The notes under the pieces are model-generated. The model had not been told where the DNA came from, did not search any database, and was given only the letters and a program-made list of their open reading frames with translations. A DNA stretch of 64,000 nucleotides from Paenibacillus sp. FSL H8-0048 (GTDB lineage: Bacteria > Bacillota > Bacilli > Paenibacillales > Paenibacillaceae): assembly GCF_038002825.1 (NCBI RefSeq), contig NZ_JBBODF010000002.1:1-64000 (forward strand), written 5' to 3'. Shown one piece after another: positions 55,181 through 63,578 of the stretch. Both the position numbers and the translations under genes were made by a program. Each line of letters opens with the position of its first letter. Within the stretch, counting starts at the first letter, position 1.

Positions 55181-55390
55181 ATGGCATTTCTCCTTTAGTG
55201 TGACTGACCAGCGACAACTCTATAATAATAGCATAATTCAGGGAAATTTGCCCAATAATAGTTGCATGTAATCCGCGCAAGAGCTGGACCGGCATAGCCT
55301 ACCCCGAATATTTGTGAAAAGACAGGCACATGATACAATGAGACCGTAACGGCGTACCTGCCTTAATTTCACACAAGAGGAGTGACAGAT

Positions 55391-55816
55391 GTGGCAATCA
55401 ATGTGTACCTGAATTTCAATGGCAATACCCGGGAGGCTGTAGAATATTACGCGGAAGTGTTCGGAACCGAACCTCCGCATATCATGACTTTCGGCGAGGC
55501 TCCGCCCGATCCGTCCCATCCTGTACCGGAAGCAGCCAAACACCTCGTCATGCACGCCAATCTGATGATTGCCGGCAGCCCGGTCATGTTCTCTGACGTA
55601 TTCCCCGGCATGCCGTACACAGAAGGGAATAATATCAGCCTGACGGTGACGGATACTGATGAAGAGAAGATTCGGCTCTGGTTCGACAAGCTGAAGGAAG
55701 GCGGAACTGTGCACATGGAGCTGCAGGAGACCTTCTGGAGCAAGGCCTACGGGAACCTGAAGGACAAATTCGGCATCCACTGGCAGCTCAGTCATGACAA
55801 CGGCCAGAACGGCTGA
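55391..55816 (+). CDS. VOC-superfamily protein (PhnB-like)
   Basis: A 141-residue protein of the glyoxalase/bleomycin-resistance superfamily, PhnB branch: AINVYLNFNGNTREAVEYYA opens the fold, IAGSPVMFSDVFPGM and LSLTV-like ISLTVTDTDEEKIRLWFDKL follow, and GIHWQLS ends it. The cluster of Phe and Gly loops fits a binding protein or metal enzyme; substrate unknown. I start at the GTG at 55391, 8 bases after AGAGGAG; a GTG at 55382 is possible but too near that site. Confidence 0.87.
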   Translation: MAINVYLNFNGNTREAVEYYAEVFGTEPPHIMTFGEAPPDPSHPVPEAAKHLVMHANLMIAGSPVMFSDVFPGMPYTEGNNISLTVTDTDEEKIRLWFDKLKEGGTVHMELQETFWSKAYGNLKDKFGIHWQLSHDNGQNG

Positions 55817-55851
55817 CTGTATTAGGAAGTTTCCTTTTCACAAAAACGCTC

Positions 55852-55896
55852 AGGATATGGCGGCTCTTCCCCTGGAAGGACGGCATATCCTTTTTT
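55852..55896 (+). terminator. Terminator after the VOC-family gene
   Basis: AGGATATG pairs with CATATCCT around a 24-base loop that itself has a GG/CC-rich inner stem; six T follow. It begins 35 bases after the stop at 55816. Confidence 0.78.
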
Positions 55897-56030
55897 GTAT
55901 GGCCTCATAACTGCAGCCCAAACGTAACATTTCAAAGTTGTAACCTGATTTTTAATGCGCTTACATCCTGTTCTATGTTTTAATTGTAATAACGTTATGT
56001 ATTTCATCCTACTGTAAAGGAGACTAACTT

Positions 56031-56435
56031 ATGGAAATATCCTCATTTTTGCTGCCCAAGGATCAGGTGGCATTCATCACCTCCTCGATCTCTATGCGGG
56101 AAGCGCTGGATCAGCTGGAGAATCATTATTATTCGGCCATTCCGATTATTGACGATGCCGGTAAATATGTTGGGACCTTGTCGGAGGGCGATCTGCTATG
56201 GAAGCTGAAGAACACCGATGGTCTGAGCTTCGCGAATATGAACGAGGTGACCGTTGGCTCCATTCAGCGTCATGTGCATAACGAGAGCGTAGAGATCCAC
56301 GCGCAGATGGAGGATATGCTGACCCTGGCAGCGGACCAGAACTTCGTCCCGGTAGTGGACGACAGCGGAATCTTCCTCGGCATCATCCGCCGCAAGGATA
56401 TCATCGAGTATTACACACGGAATATTACAGATTAG
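56031..56435 (+). CDS. Two-CBS-domain protein
   Basis: A 134-residue protein made of two CBS domains. The first contains REALDQLENHYYSAIPIID and GTLSEGDLLWKL; the second contains DMLTLAADQNFVPVVDDSG and FLGIIRRKDIIEYYTRN. Such stand-alone pairs bind adenosine nucleotides and sense energy state. RBS AAAGGAG precedes the ATG. A long stem follows 12 bases past the stop. Confidence 0.9.
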   Translation: MEISSFLLPKDQVAFITSSISMREALDQLENHYYSAIPIIDDAGKYVGTLSEGDLLWKLKNTDGLSFANMNEVTVGSIQRHVHNESVEIHAQMEDMLTLAADQNFVPVVDDSGIFLGIIRRKDIIEYYTRNITD

Positions 56436-56446
56436 CTCAGCTGCAG

Positions 56447-56497
56447 ATACAGCAAAGGCAGGACTGTCCTCCATGGACGGCCCTGCCTTTGCTGTAT
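56447..56497 (+). terminator. Long hairpin after the CBS gene
   Basis: ATACAGCAAAGGCAGG and CCTGCCTTTGCTGTAT form a perfect 16-bp stem around a 19-base loop. There is no real U-tract on either strand, so termination is uncertain; it could stabilise the convergent transcript ends. Confidence 0.45.
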
Positions 56498-56524
56498 GAT
56501 TCGGGTCTTTAACCCCTTAGTGCT

Positions 56525-57271
56525 CTATAGCTCTGTCAAAATAATCGTGCCCTGCGGGGTGACCGCAAGCGTGTGCTCATACTGGGCCGACAGACCTCCG
56601 TCAATAGTGCGCGCGGTCCACCCGTCTGCATCCACCTTGGTCCGGTAGCTGCCGGTATTCAGCATAGGCTCAATGGTGAACACCATGCCTTCCTTGATCC
56701 GCGGGTCTTTGCCGGCCGGGCCGTAATGAGGCACTTCAGGTGCTTCGTGCATCTCAGAGCCAATCCCGTGACCGATGAAATCCCGGACGACGGAATAGCC
56801 GTTAGATTCGGCATATACCTGAATAGCATGCGCTACGTCGCCTATGCGGTTGCCGGCTACGGCCTGCTCGATACCTTTGAACAGAGATTCCTTAGTCGTT
56901 GCCAGCAGCTTCTCCGCCTGCTCACTAATTGTACCCACTCCGTAGGACCAGGCCGAATCCGCCAGCCAGCCGTTCAGGTTGACTACCATATCAATCGTTA
57001 CAATATCTCCATCCTTCAGCTCCTCATGCTTAGGGAAGCCATGACAGATGACATCATTTACAGATGCGCAGGTGGCATATGGATAACCGTGATAGCCCTT
57101 CTGTTCCGGGGTTGCGCCATGCGAGAGCATGAACTTCTCGGCAAACTGGTCGATCTCCCAGGTGGTTATTCCCGGCTTAATCAACTTGGCAATCTCCCGG
57201 TGGCATTCCGCCAGAATTATGCCGGCTGCCCGCATCTTCTCGATTTCTTCCATCGTCTTCATAATGATCAT
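56525..57271 (-). CDS. map: Methionine aminopeptidase, type I
   Basis: A 248-residue type I methionine aminopeptidase that removes the initiator Met from nascent proteins. The five metal ligands are visible: VTIDMVVNLNGWLADSAW (two Asp), GHGIGSEMHEAP (His), MVFTIEPML (Glu) and SAQYEHTLAVT (Glu). CHGFPKHEELKDGD is the conserved His region. No N-terminal extension is present. It is a single gene here, outside the ribosomal protein cluster where another copy often lies, so it may be a paralogue. RBS GAGGCG is modest. Confidence 0.92.
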   Translation of the reverse strand: MIIMKTMEEIEKMRAAGIILAECHREIAKLIKPGITTWEIDQFAEKFMLSHGATPEQKGYHGYPYATCASVNDVICHGFPKHEELKDGDIVTIDMVVNLNGWLADSAWSYGVGTISEQAEKLLATTKESLFKGIEQAVAGNRIGDVAHAIQVYAESNGYSVVRDFIGHGIGSEMHEAPEVPHYGPAGKDPRIKEGMVFTIEPMLNTGSYRTKVDADGWTARTIDGGLSAQYEHTLAVTPQGTIILTEL

Positions 57272-57398
57272 TCAATTCGCCTCTTCTGTACAGAATCCAT
57301 TACTCACTATATATAATGGCTCTTGGTTATAATGGTGTATTGCTACTCTATATTATGTAAGAAAACTTCCGAAAATCCAAATAAACAAACAAAATAAA

Positions 57399-57429
57399 CC
57401 TGTCTTCCGCAAAAACACCAGAAAACAGG
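57399..57429 (-). terminator. Terminator after cysI
   Basis: On the minus strand CCTGT-TTTC pairs with GAAG-ACAGG (one mismatch), followed by TTTATTTTGTTTG. It lies 83 bases past the stop of cysI. Confidence 0.5.
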
Positions 57430-57511
57430 CTCATAACTAACCTTCTTATGATGGCTATTCCGTACAAGTTACTGGTAGATATTGCATATGCAAGCCGCCG
57501 GACGTCCGCTG

Positions 57512-59227
57512 TTAGTCGTGGAAATTGAGCCCCGAAGTAACCGCCTTGACATATCCGCTGCGGATCACATAATCGCCGAAGTGCTCACCGGCATTGCGCT
57601 CTCTTGCGTAGCTGTGAATAATCGGCTCCAGGGTGTCCAGAATCTCCCGCTCGTCAATGTTCTCCTTGTACAGCTTGTTCAGCCGGTCTCCGGTAAACCC
57701 TGCACCCAGGTACATATTATATCTGCCCGGACCTTTTCCGATAAAAGCAATCTCGCCCAGCGCCGGTCTGGCACAGCCGTTAGGGCAGCCGGTCATACGG
57801 ATGATAATCTCTTCATTACGCAGCCCGGCTTCATCGATAATAACCTCCAGCTTATCCAGCAGGTGCGGCAGATAACGCTCCGCCTCAGCCATAGCCAGTC
57901 CGCAGGTCGGCAAGGCTACACAAGACAACGCACTTCTGCGCAGTGCAGAATGATGGGCACCATCCGTCAGACCGTATTGCTTGGCAAGCTCAGTGATCTT
58001 GCGCTTCTTCGCCTGGGTCACTCCGCCGATAATCAGATTCTGGTTCGGAGTCAGCCGGAAGTCTCCGCTGTGAATCTTGGCAATCTCGCGCAGGCCGGTC
58101 ATCAGCGGGTAGCCCTCCTGATCCTGAATCCGTCCGCTCTGGATATAGAGCGTCAGGTTCCATTTGCCGTCCATCCCCTTCACCCAGCCATAGCGGTCGC
58201 CATTATGATCGAAATGATAGTCGCGCGCGGGCTCCAGCGTCCAGCCCAGCCGTTCGTGAAGCTCTCCCTTGAACCAGTCCAGTCCATGCCGGTCGATCGT
58301 ATACTTGAAGCGGGCATTCTTGCGCACCGAACGGTTGCCGTAATCACGCTGGATCGTAACAGTCTTCTCCGCCAGATCAATCATCTGCTCCGGACGGCAG
58401 AAGCCGATGATTCGGCCCAATTGGGGATACGTATTCGTATCACCGTGTGTCATTCCCATGCCGCCGCCGACGGAGACGTTGAAGCCAGCCAGCTTGCCGT
58501 CCTCCAGAATGGCGATGAAGCCCAGATCCTGGGAGAAGACATCTACATCATTGGACGGAGGCACCGCCAGCCCAATCTTGAATTTGCGGGGCAGATAGAC
58601 TGGGCCGTAGATCGGCTCAACCACCTTGCTGTCTACGACCTTTTCGCCATCCAGCCAGATCTCATGATACGCGCGGGTACGCGGGGCAAGATGATCGCTG
58701 ATTTTGTTGGCCCACTCTTGAACCTCGGCATGTACCTCCGACTGATACGGGTTCGGACCGCTCATCACATTACGATTAACGTCTCCGCAGGCTGCAAGCG
58801 TGGTCATCAGGGTGTCGTTGATCGTTCTGATCGTCTTCTTAAGGTTCCATTTCAATACCCCATGCATCTGAAAAGCCTGCCGCGTCGTCAGGCGCAGTGT
58901 CCCGTTGCCGTATTTATGGGCCAGCTCATCCATGACAAGCCACTGTGCAGCAGACGCCACACCGCCGGGCGCTACTACCCGCAGCATGAACTGGAACGCC
59001 GGCTCGAGCTTGGAGCGTTCCCGCTCACTGCGCAGATCCCGGTCATCCTGCATGTAGCTGCCGTGGAATTTCAGCAGCCGGTTGTCATCCTCCGGCAGAC
59101 CTCCTGTAATCGGATTGCTAAGGGTCTCGACAAGCGCCCCGCGCAGATAATTGCTCTCCAGCTTAATATGTTCAACATCACTCGGCGGTCCGCCAATCGG
59201 CTTCACCGCTGGTTCATTGTCTGCCAT
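57512..59227 (-). CDS. cysI: Sulfite reductase hemoprotein beta subunit
   Basis: A 571-residue siroheme-[4Fe-4S] protein that reduces sulfite to sulfide in assimilatory sulfate reduction. The cofactor Cys are in CVALPTCGLAMAEAE (C-x5-C) and TGCPNGCARPALGEIAF (C-x3-C). The two sulfite/nitrite reductase ferredoxin-like half-domains are clear (RGALVETLSNPITGGLP; RLGWTLEPARDYHFDH). Length matches CysI. It follows cysJ by 33 bases on the same strand and works with it as NADPH-sulfite reductase. RBS GAGGGGAG. Confidence 0.95.
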   Translation of the reverse strand: MADNEPAVKPIGGPPSDVEHIKLESNYLRGALVETLSNPITGGLPEDDNRLLKFHGSYMQDDRDLRSERERSKLEPAFQFMLRVVAPGGVASAAQWLVMDELAHKYGNGTLRLTTRQAFQMHGVLKWNLKKTIRTINDTLMTTLAACGDVNRNVMSGPNPYQSEVHAEVQEWANKISDHLAPRTRAYHEIWLDGEKVVDSKVVEPIYGPVYLPRKFKIGLAVPPSNDVDVFSQDLGFIAILEDGKLAGFNVSVGGGMGMTHGDTNTYPQLGRIIGFCRPEQMIDLAEKTVTIQRDYGNRSVRKNARFKYTIDRHGLDWFKGELHERLGWTLEPARDYHFDHNGDRYGWVKGMDGKWNLTLYIQSGRIQDQEGYPLMTGLREIAKIHSGDFRLTPNQNLIIGGVTQAKKRKITELAKQYGLTDGAHHSALRRSALSCVALPTCGLAMAEAERYLPHLLDKLEVIIDEAGLRNEEIIIRMTGCPNGCARPALGEIAFIGKGPGRYNMYLGAGFTGDRLNKLYKENIDEREILDTLEPIIHSYARERNAGEHFGDYVIRSGYVKAVTSGLNFHD

Positions 59228-59260
59228 TGCTGATTCTCCCCTCTTTCGCTTAAATCCCGC

Positions 59261-61141
59261 TTAATAGACATCCCGCTGGTAACGCTGCTCCTGCTGCAGG
59301 GTCTCCAGATAGGCGGCAGCCGCTTCCGGGCTTAGTCCGCCTTCCTCCTGGATCACTGTAAGCAGTGCGGAATGCACATCATGGGCCATATGCTTCTCAT
59401 CGCCGCACACGTAGACATGCGCCCCTTCCTGCAGCCAGCGGTACAGCTCCTTGCTCTGCTCCAGGATACGGTGCTGTACATACACCTTCTCCTCAGTGTC
59501 GCGTGAGAAGGCCACATCCAGCCTGCTGAGGACACCGTCCTTCAGCATCCGCTGCCAATCCGTCTGGTAGAGGAAGTCTGTAACGAAATGACGGTCTCCA
59601 TAGAACAGCCAGCTTGGACCCTCAGCGCCCTGCTCCTCACGCTCCTCCAGGAAGGAACGGAACGGGGCAACGCCTGTGCCCGGACCGATCATAATTACCG
59701 GTACACTCGAATCAGCGGGCAGCTTGAAGTTCGGATTGTTCTGGATATATACCGGCAAGGTGGCACCCGGCTGTACACGCTCAGCACAGTGTACCGAGCA
59801 GACGCCGTATCGTTCACGGCCATGTGACTCATAACGCACAGCCCGCACCGTGAAGTGTACTTCATCCGGGTTGGCATTGTAGCTGCTGGCAATGGAATAC
59901 AAGCGGGCCGGAAGCTTGCGCAGGATAGTCACGAAGGTGTTGGCCGGAGCATTCCAAGGTCCATAGTCTTGAATAAGATCCAGAAGATCCCGGCCCTGGA
60001 TATACTCTTTGAGCTCCTGCTGCCGCTCAGGGGCCAGCAATTCCTTAAGGGCAGGTGCAGAGGTAAGCCCGGCAGCCTGCTCCAGGAGCGGCTTCGTCAG
60101 CACCGTAATTTCGTAATGCCGCAGCAGCGCCTCCTGCAGCGTGCCTTCTTCCCCTTTCTTGTTCAGCGGAACACGTTCATCCGCATTCCAGTCCATAGCG
60201 GCAATGATATCTGCTACCAGCTGCGGGTGATTCTCGGGATAGACGCCAAGAGAATCCCCAGGCTCGAAGGTAATATTCGATCCGGCAAGCGACAGCTCCA
60301 GATGGCGGGTCTCGCGGTCTGAGCCGCGGCCGTTCAGATTAAGATTCTCCAGTACTTCAGCATGGAAAGGATGATTTCGGGAATATTCGGATTCCAGCGA
60401 CTCTGCGCTCTCCGCAGCCTGAACCGCTGCATCCGCAATTCCTGCAGTATTCTGCGGGCCGTTAAGCGCGCTGATGACCTGGCCGAACCACTCGGCCACA
60501 GGCTCATCGTAATCGAGGTCGCAATCTACACGCGGGCTTAACCGCTGTGCGCCCAGCTCCTCCAGCTTCTGATCGAAGTCTTTCCCGGTCTGGCAGAAGA
60601 ATTCATAGGAGGTATCGCCAAGCGCGAGTACCGAGAAGCGTAAGCCTGGGAGCTGCGGCGCTCTTTTGCTGTAGAGGAATTCATGGAAGGCACGGGCATT
60701 ATCCGGCGGTTCCCCCTCGCCATGGGTGCTGACCAGCAGCAGCAGGTTCTCTGTCTTCTTCAATCCATTCGGCTTGAAGCTGTTCATTGCCGACACCGTG
60801 ACCTTGAAGCCTTGCTCCTCCAGCTTGCGGGAGAGGCTCACCGCGAGCCGCTGGCAGTTGCCGGTCTGGGAGCCGAACAATACGGTCACTTCACGCGAGC
60901 TTTGCGCCGCAGCGGCTGTTGGCGACTCTACTGCTGCTGATGGAGCAGCGGGAGATACGGCCTGGACGCTTGATCCCTGATTGTCCTGCAGCGACACGGC
61001 AGATAAATACCCGCTCAACCATACCTGCTGTGAAGGTGTCAGCGTGGGCAGCAGCTGGTTCAGCAGCTCTGCCTGGTTCTCATTAAAAGGACTGTTCGTA
61101 ACTTGTAGTTGCAACAATATCGACCTCTCCTTAGCGTGCAA
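59261..61141 (-). CDS. cysJ: Sulfite reductase flavoprotein alpha subunit
   Basis: A 626-residue NADPH:sulfite reductase flavoprotein. The FMN flavodoxin domain (about 85-230) starts VLFGSQTGNCQRLA; the FAD part has RLYSIASSYNANPDE, GVCSVHCAERVQPGA and the NADPH part GPGTGVAPFRSFLEERE. The C-terminus ends in RYQRDVY, the family's conserved aromatic terminus. It passes electrons to CysI. The start is uncertain because all candidates are TTG: 61141 after GAGGAAAG, or two adjacent TTG codons at about 61117-61114 after AAGGAGAGG. Length favours either. Confidence 0.93.
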   Translation of the reverse strand: MHAKERSILLQLQVTNSPFNENQAELLNQLLPTLTPSQQVWLSGYLSAVSLQDNQGSSVQAVSPAAPSAAVESPTAAAAQSSREVTVLFGSQTGNCQRLAVSLSRKLEEQGFKVTVSAMNSFKPNGLKKTENLLLLVSTHGEGEPPDNARAFHEFLYSKRAPQLPGLRFSVLALGDTSYEFFCQTGKDFDQKLEELGAQRLSPRVDCDLDYDEPVAEWFGQVISALNGPQNTAGIADAAVQAAESAESLESEYSRNHPFHAEVLENLNLNGRGSDRETRHLELSLAGSNITFEPGDSLGVYPENHPQLVADIIAAMDWNADERVPLNKKGEEGTLQEALLRHYEITVLTKPLLEQAAGLTSAPALKELLAPERQQELKEYIQGRDLLDLIQDYGPWNAPANTFVTILRKLPARLYSIASSYNANPDEVHFTVRAVRYESHGRERYGVCSVHCAERVQPGATLPVYIQNNPNFKLPADSSVPVIMIGPGTGVAPFRSFLEEREEQGAEGPSWLFYGDRHFVTDFLYQTDWQRMLKDGVLSRLDVAFSRDTEEKVYVQHRILEQSKELYRWLQEGAHVYVCGDEKHMAHDVHSALLTVIQEEGGLSPEAAAAYLETLQQEQRYQRDVY

Positions 61142-61253
61142 TCTTCTTTCCTCTTAATATCATGAACTCAGGCTAACACAATACCGGCAAACGATCAACG
61201 AATCTTATAACAGCCATCATGTTCTTAAAAAGGTAAATACTTGCACAAAATGC

Positions 61254-61300
61254 ATAAAACCCGGCTAAATCATAGTAAAACGCTCTGATTTAGCCGGGTT
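61254..61300 (-). terminator. Terminator after lspA
   Basis: On the minus strand AACCCGGCTAAATCA pairs with TGATTTAGCCGGGTT around a 13-base loop, and TTTTATG follows. It lies 66 bases past the lspA stop. Confidence 0.75.
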
Positions 61301-61365
61301 CATTAGTTATTATGATAAGTTGCATTAGATAAAATGATAGACCGGAATGCTTATGAGGCTGGAAA

Positions 61366-61830
61366 TTATAACGGTCTGCGGGCTGCAGGATGCCTGAAAC
61401 GGTCCACAAGCAGGTACACCAGGATCAGCAGGCCTCCGGCATTGATCGCCAGATCAGCCAGATTCATAATCCCGCCCCGGTCCCCGAAGACCAGGAAATC
61501 TGTTACCTGATGATAGAGTACGCGGTCGATGGCATTGCCGATAGCCCCGCCTACCAGGAAGCCGCTGGCTGCTTCGAGCAAGGGGCCGCGGATTTTGCCC
61601 TGACGCCGGTAATAGAAGATGGCTGCTACAAAAATCACGGCAACAATCGCAAAATACTTCCCGTATCCCTGGAATGAGCTGAAGGCCGCGCCGCTGTTCT
61701 CATAGTATTCAAACCGCAAATGCGATGTCCAGGAGGGAAGAATCTCCCCAAGCTCCATATGGGTGCGCACTATCCATTTCGTGGCCTGATCAAGCATTAG
61801 GACGAGGACAGCTATCAGATAAAAAAGCAT
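61366..61830 (-). CDS. lspA: Signal peptidase II (lipoprotein signal peptidase)
   Basis: A 154-residue membrane aspartic protease that cleaves prolipoproteins at the lipobox. Four transmembrane helices are present, with the two catalytic Asp in IGNAIDRVLYHQVTDFLV and NLADLAINAGG. The N-terminal ALMLDQATKW-type sequence (LVLMLDQATKWIVR) is also conserved. It would process the several lipoproteins in this window. It stands alone rather than beside rluD/ileS, so it could be a second copy. RBS GGGGAAC. Confidence 0.93.
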   Translation of the reverse strand: MLFYLIAVLVLMLDQATKWIVRTHMELGEILPSWTSHLRFEYYENSGAAFSSFQGYGKYFAIVAVIFVAAIFYYRRQGKIRGPLLEAASGFLVGGAIGNAIDRVLYHQVTDFLVFGDRGGIMNLADLAINAGGLLILVYLLVDRFRHPAARRPL

Positions 61831-61909
61831 CGGCAGTTCCCCTATCTTCTCTAGTTGTTCAACTGACAGAATCAGTCTACCACATTCATCTGGATACTTA
61901 CAAAAATAT

Positions 61910-61941
61910 AGCCGGACAATCCCTTCAGGGACAGTCCGGCT
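61910..61941 (-). terminator. Terminator after the aldo/keto reductase
   Basis: AGCCGGAC and GTCCGGCT form a perfect 8-bp stem with an inner CCCTGAAGGG hairpin; on the minus strand TATATTTTTG follows. It lies 85 bases past the gene. Confidence 0.65.
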
Positions 61942-62026
61942 GTTATTAGGCAGATCAAGGGTAGGATATCCCTTAGATATACGATGAACACATGTGGGCT
62001 TAGTTTAACAGGCGGTAGGCCTTAGC

Positions 62027-63001
62027 TTACCAGGCGTAGGCTTCCGGTGCCGGCTTGCCCGGTCCGGGGAAGATCTCGTCCAGCTTCTTCAGCACGGCCT
62101 CATCCAGCGTAATCTCAGTCACACGCAGCGAGTCCTCGAACTGCTCCATCGTACGCGGCCCGATAATGGGTGCGGTCACAGCCGGATTCGCCAGTACCCA
62201 GGCCAGAGCAACCTGATCCTCATGCTCGCCCAGCTCCTTGCAGAGTGCAGAGAACTGCTCCAGCTGACTGCGGTGCTGCTCCAGCTTGGCTGAACGGGCG
62301 CTTCGCACCCCGGTCTTGGCGAGTGCATTACGTCCCAGCAGGCCCCCGGCCAGCGGACTCCACGGAATGACTCCCAGGCCAAGCTCCTGTGAGGCTGGCA
62401 GCACTTCAAGCTCCGGCGTCCGTTCCAGCAGGTTGTAGAGATGCTGCTCAGAGACAAGGCCGAGGAAATGGCGCTCCTTCGCCTTAGCCTGGGCAGCAGC
62501 AATATGCCAGCCTGCGAAATTGCTGGACCCGATATAGTCTGCTTTCCCTTGGGACACGAGGATCTCGAATGCTCCCCACAGCTCGTCCCACGATACGTTC
62601 CGGTCGATATGATGCATCTGATATAATTCAATATGATCGGTCTGCAGGCGCCGCAGTGAGCCTTCAAAATGCCGTCTGATCTTGTAAGCGGACAAGCCTG
62701 AACCGGAATTGGGACCGTCCTGCTCGTCGAACATGTCATTGTAGACCTTGGTGGCCAGCACTACCTTCTCGCGCCGTCCGCCACCCTGCTGAAACCAGCG
62801 TCCGATAATTTCCTCCGTCCAGCCCCGCCGGTCCTGACCGCCGTACACATTCGCTGTATCGAAGAAATTAATTCCCGCATCGAGGGCCGCATCCATAATT
62901 CGGAAGGCTTCCTTCTCCTCTGTCTCCGGCCCGAAATTCATCGTCCCCAGACACAACTGGCTCACCTTCAACCCCGATTTACCCAAATAACTGTACTTCA
63001 C
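62027..63001 (-). CDS. Aldo/keto reductase
   Basis: A 324-residue NADPH-dependent oxidoreductase of the YajO/YrpG type (family AKR). The catalytic Tyr is in FFDTANVYGGQDRRGWTE, the Lys in KVVLATKVYN, and the His in LYQMHHIDRNVSWDE. The cofactor-binding end reads APIIGPRTMEQFEDSLR. The protein is cytoplasmic and likely reduces aldehydes or ketones. Start is GTG with GGGAGG. It is a single-gene unit. Confidence 0.92.
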   Translation of the reverse strand: MKYSYLGKSGLKVSQLCLGTMNFGPETEEKEAFRIMDAALDAGINFFDTANVYGGQDRRGWTEEIIGRWFQQGGGRREKVVLATKVYNDMFDEQDGPNSGSGLSAYKIRRHFEGSLRRLQTDHIELYQMHHIDRNVSWDELWGAFEILVSQGKADYIGSSNFAGWHIAAAQAKAKERHFLGLVSEQHLYNLLERTPELEVLPASQELGLGVIPWSPLAGGLLGRNALAKTGVRSARSAKLEQHRSQLEQFSALCKELGEHEDQVALAWVLANPAVTAPIIGPRTMEQFEDSLRVTEITLDEAVLKKLDEIFPGPGKPAPEAYAW

Positions 63002-63171
63002 CGCAATTCCTCCCTTTCACTCCTGCTAGATTGGCTGCTTCATATTCACTATAACCCTTAGAGCCTACTCTAAAGCAAGTATTGCTGGGATACTTAAGAT
63101 TAGAGTTCAAAGCTTAGTCTTCGCTGCGGTGAACATTTGGCCCTCCAGCCGCTGCCCAGTTTGGAGCATAA

Positions 63172-63403
63172 TGTATGCTGTTTTCCACATACATTTGGAC
63201 CACGCGCCCCCACCGAGCGCATTGTAATCGGTTTTTCGATTACATTCGGCCTACGCGCCTCCACCCGGCCCAGTGTAATCGGTTTTCCGATTACATTTCC
63301 GTCCACGCCCCCCCACCCGGCACATTGTGTTCGGTTTTTAGTATACATTCGGCCCGCACACCCTAACCCAGCAAATTGTGTTCGGTTTTTCGCATACATT
63401 TGG
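63172..63403. repeat. Tandem array of five 51-bp hairpin units
   Basis: Units begin at 63172, 63223, 63274, 63326 and 63377 (spacing 51, 51, 52, 51). Each opens with tgtaatcggtttttcgattaca or a variant such as tgtgttcggtttttcgcataca, which is an imperfect palindrome able to form a hairpin, followed by a 25-base C-rich link (ttcggcctacgcgcctccacc). Unit 1 differs most. The same family is at the window start (1-66). Confidence 0.85.
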
Positions 63404-63465
63404 CCCCGTCTCCTCGTTCTCTCCCCATCATCCCATTCCCTCACCCGAGAGAACCCCCCAGCATA

Positions 63466-63497
63466 CAAAAAAACAAGCCTCCCGAAAGAGACTTGTT
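63466..63497 (-). terminator. Terminator of the response-regulator gene
   Basis: On the minus strand AACAAG-TCTC pairs with GAGG-CTTGTT around a short loop and runs into TTTTTTTG. It lies 82 bases past the stop at 63579. Confidence 0.7.
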
Positions 63498-63578
63498 CCG
63501 CACTAACTATAATCCATCATATTATTGCATTAGCCATATAATCACGAAGCACTACTCAGCAACCACTCGATACCCACT

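Larger units (their letters stand above)
63002..63578. other. Intergenic region carrying the 51-bp array and a terminator
   Basis: About 570 bases without a supported gene. 63170-63410 holds the tandem array and 63466-63497 the terminator of the gene at 63579. Open frames run through the array on both strands only because the period (51) is a multiple of three; they have no ribosome site and encode Pro/Arg-rich repeats. Confidence 0.75.

Noticed and set aside
55822..56007. 61-codon minus-strand frame
   Set aside because: Upstream of its ATG is the complement of the CBS gene's ribosome site, not a ribosome site of its own. The frame also covers a terminator hairpin.
57482..59233. 583-codon open frame on the plus strand
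   Set aside because: It is the shadow of cysI on the opposite strand; it has no ribosome site and no recognisable domain.
63172..63403. CRISPR array
   Set aside because: The intervening segments resemble each other, the core is an imperfect palindrome that varies between units, and no cas gene is present.
63137..63541. ORFs through the 51-bp array on both strands
   Set aside because: They arise because 51 is a multiple of three; there is no start signal and the sequence is low complexity.
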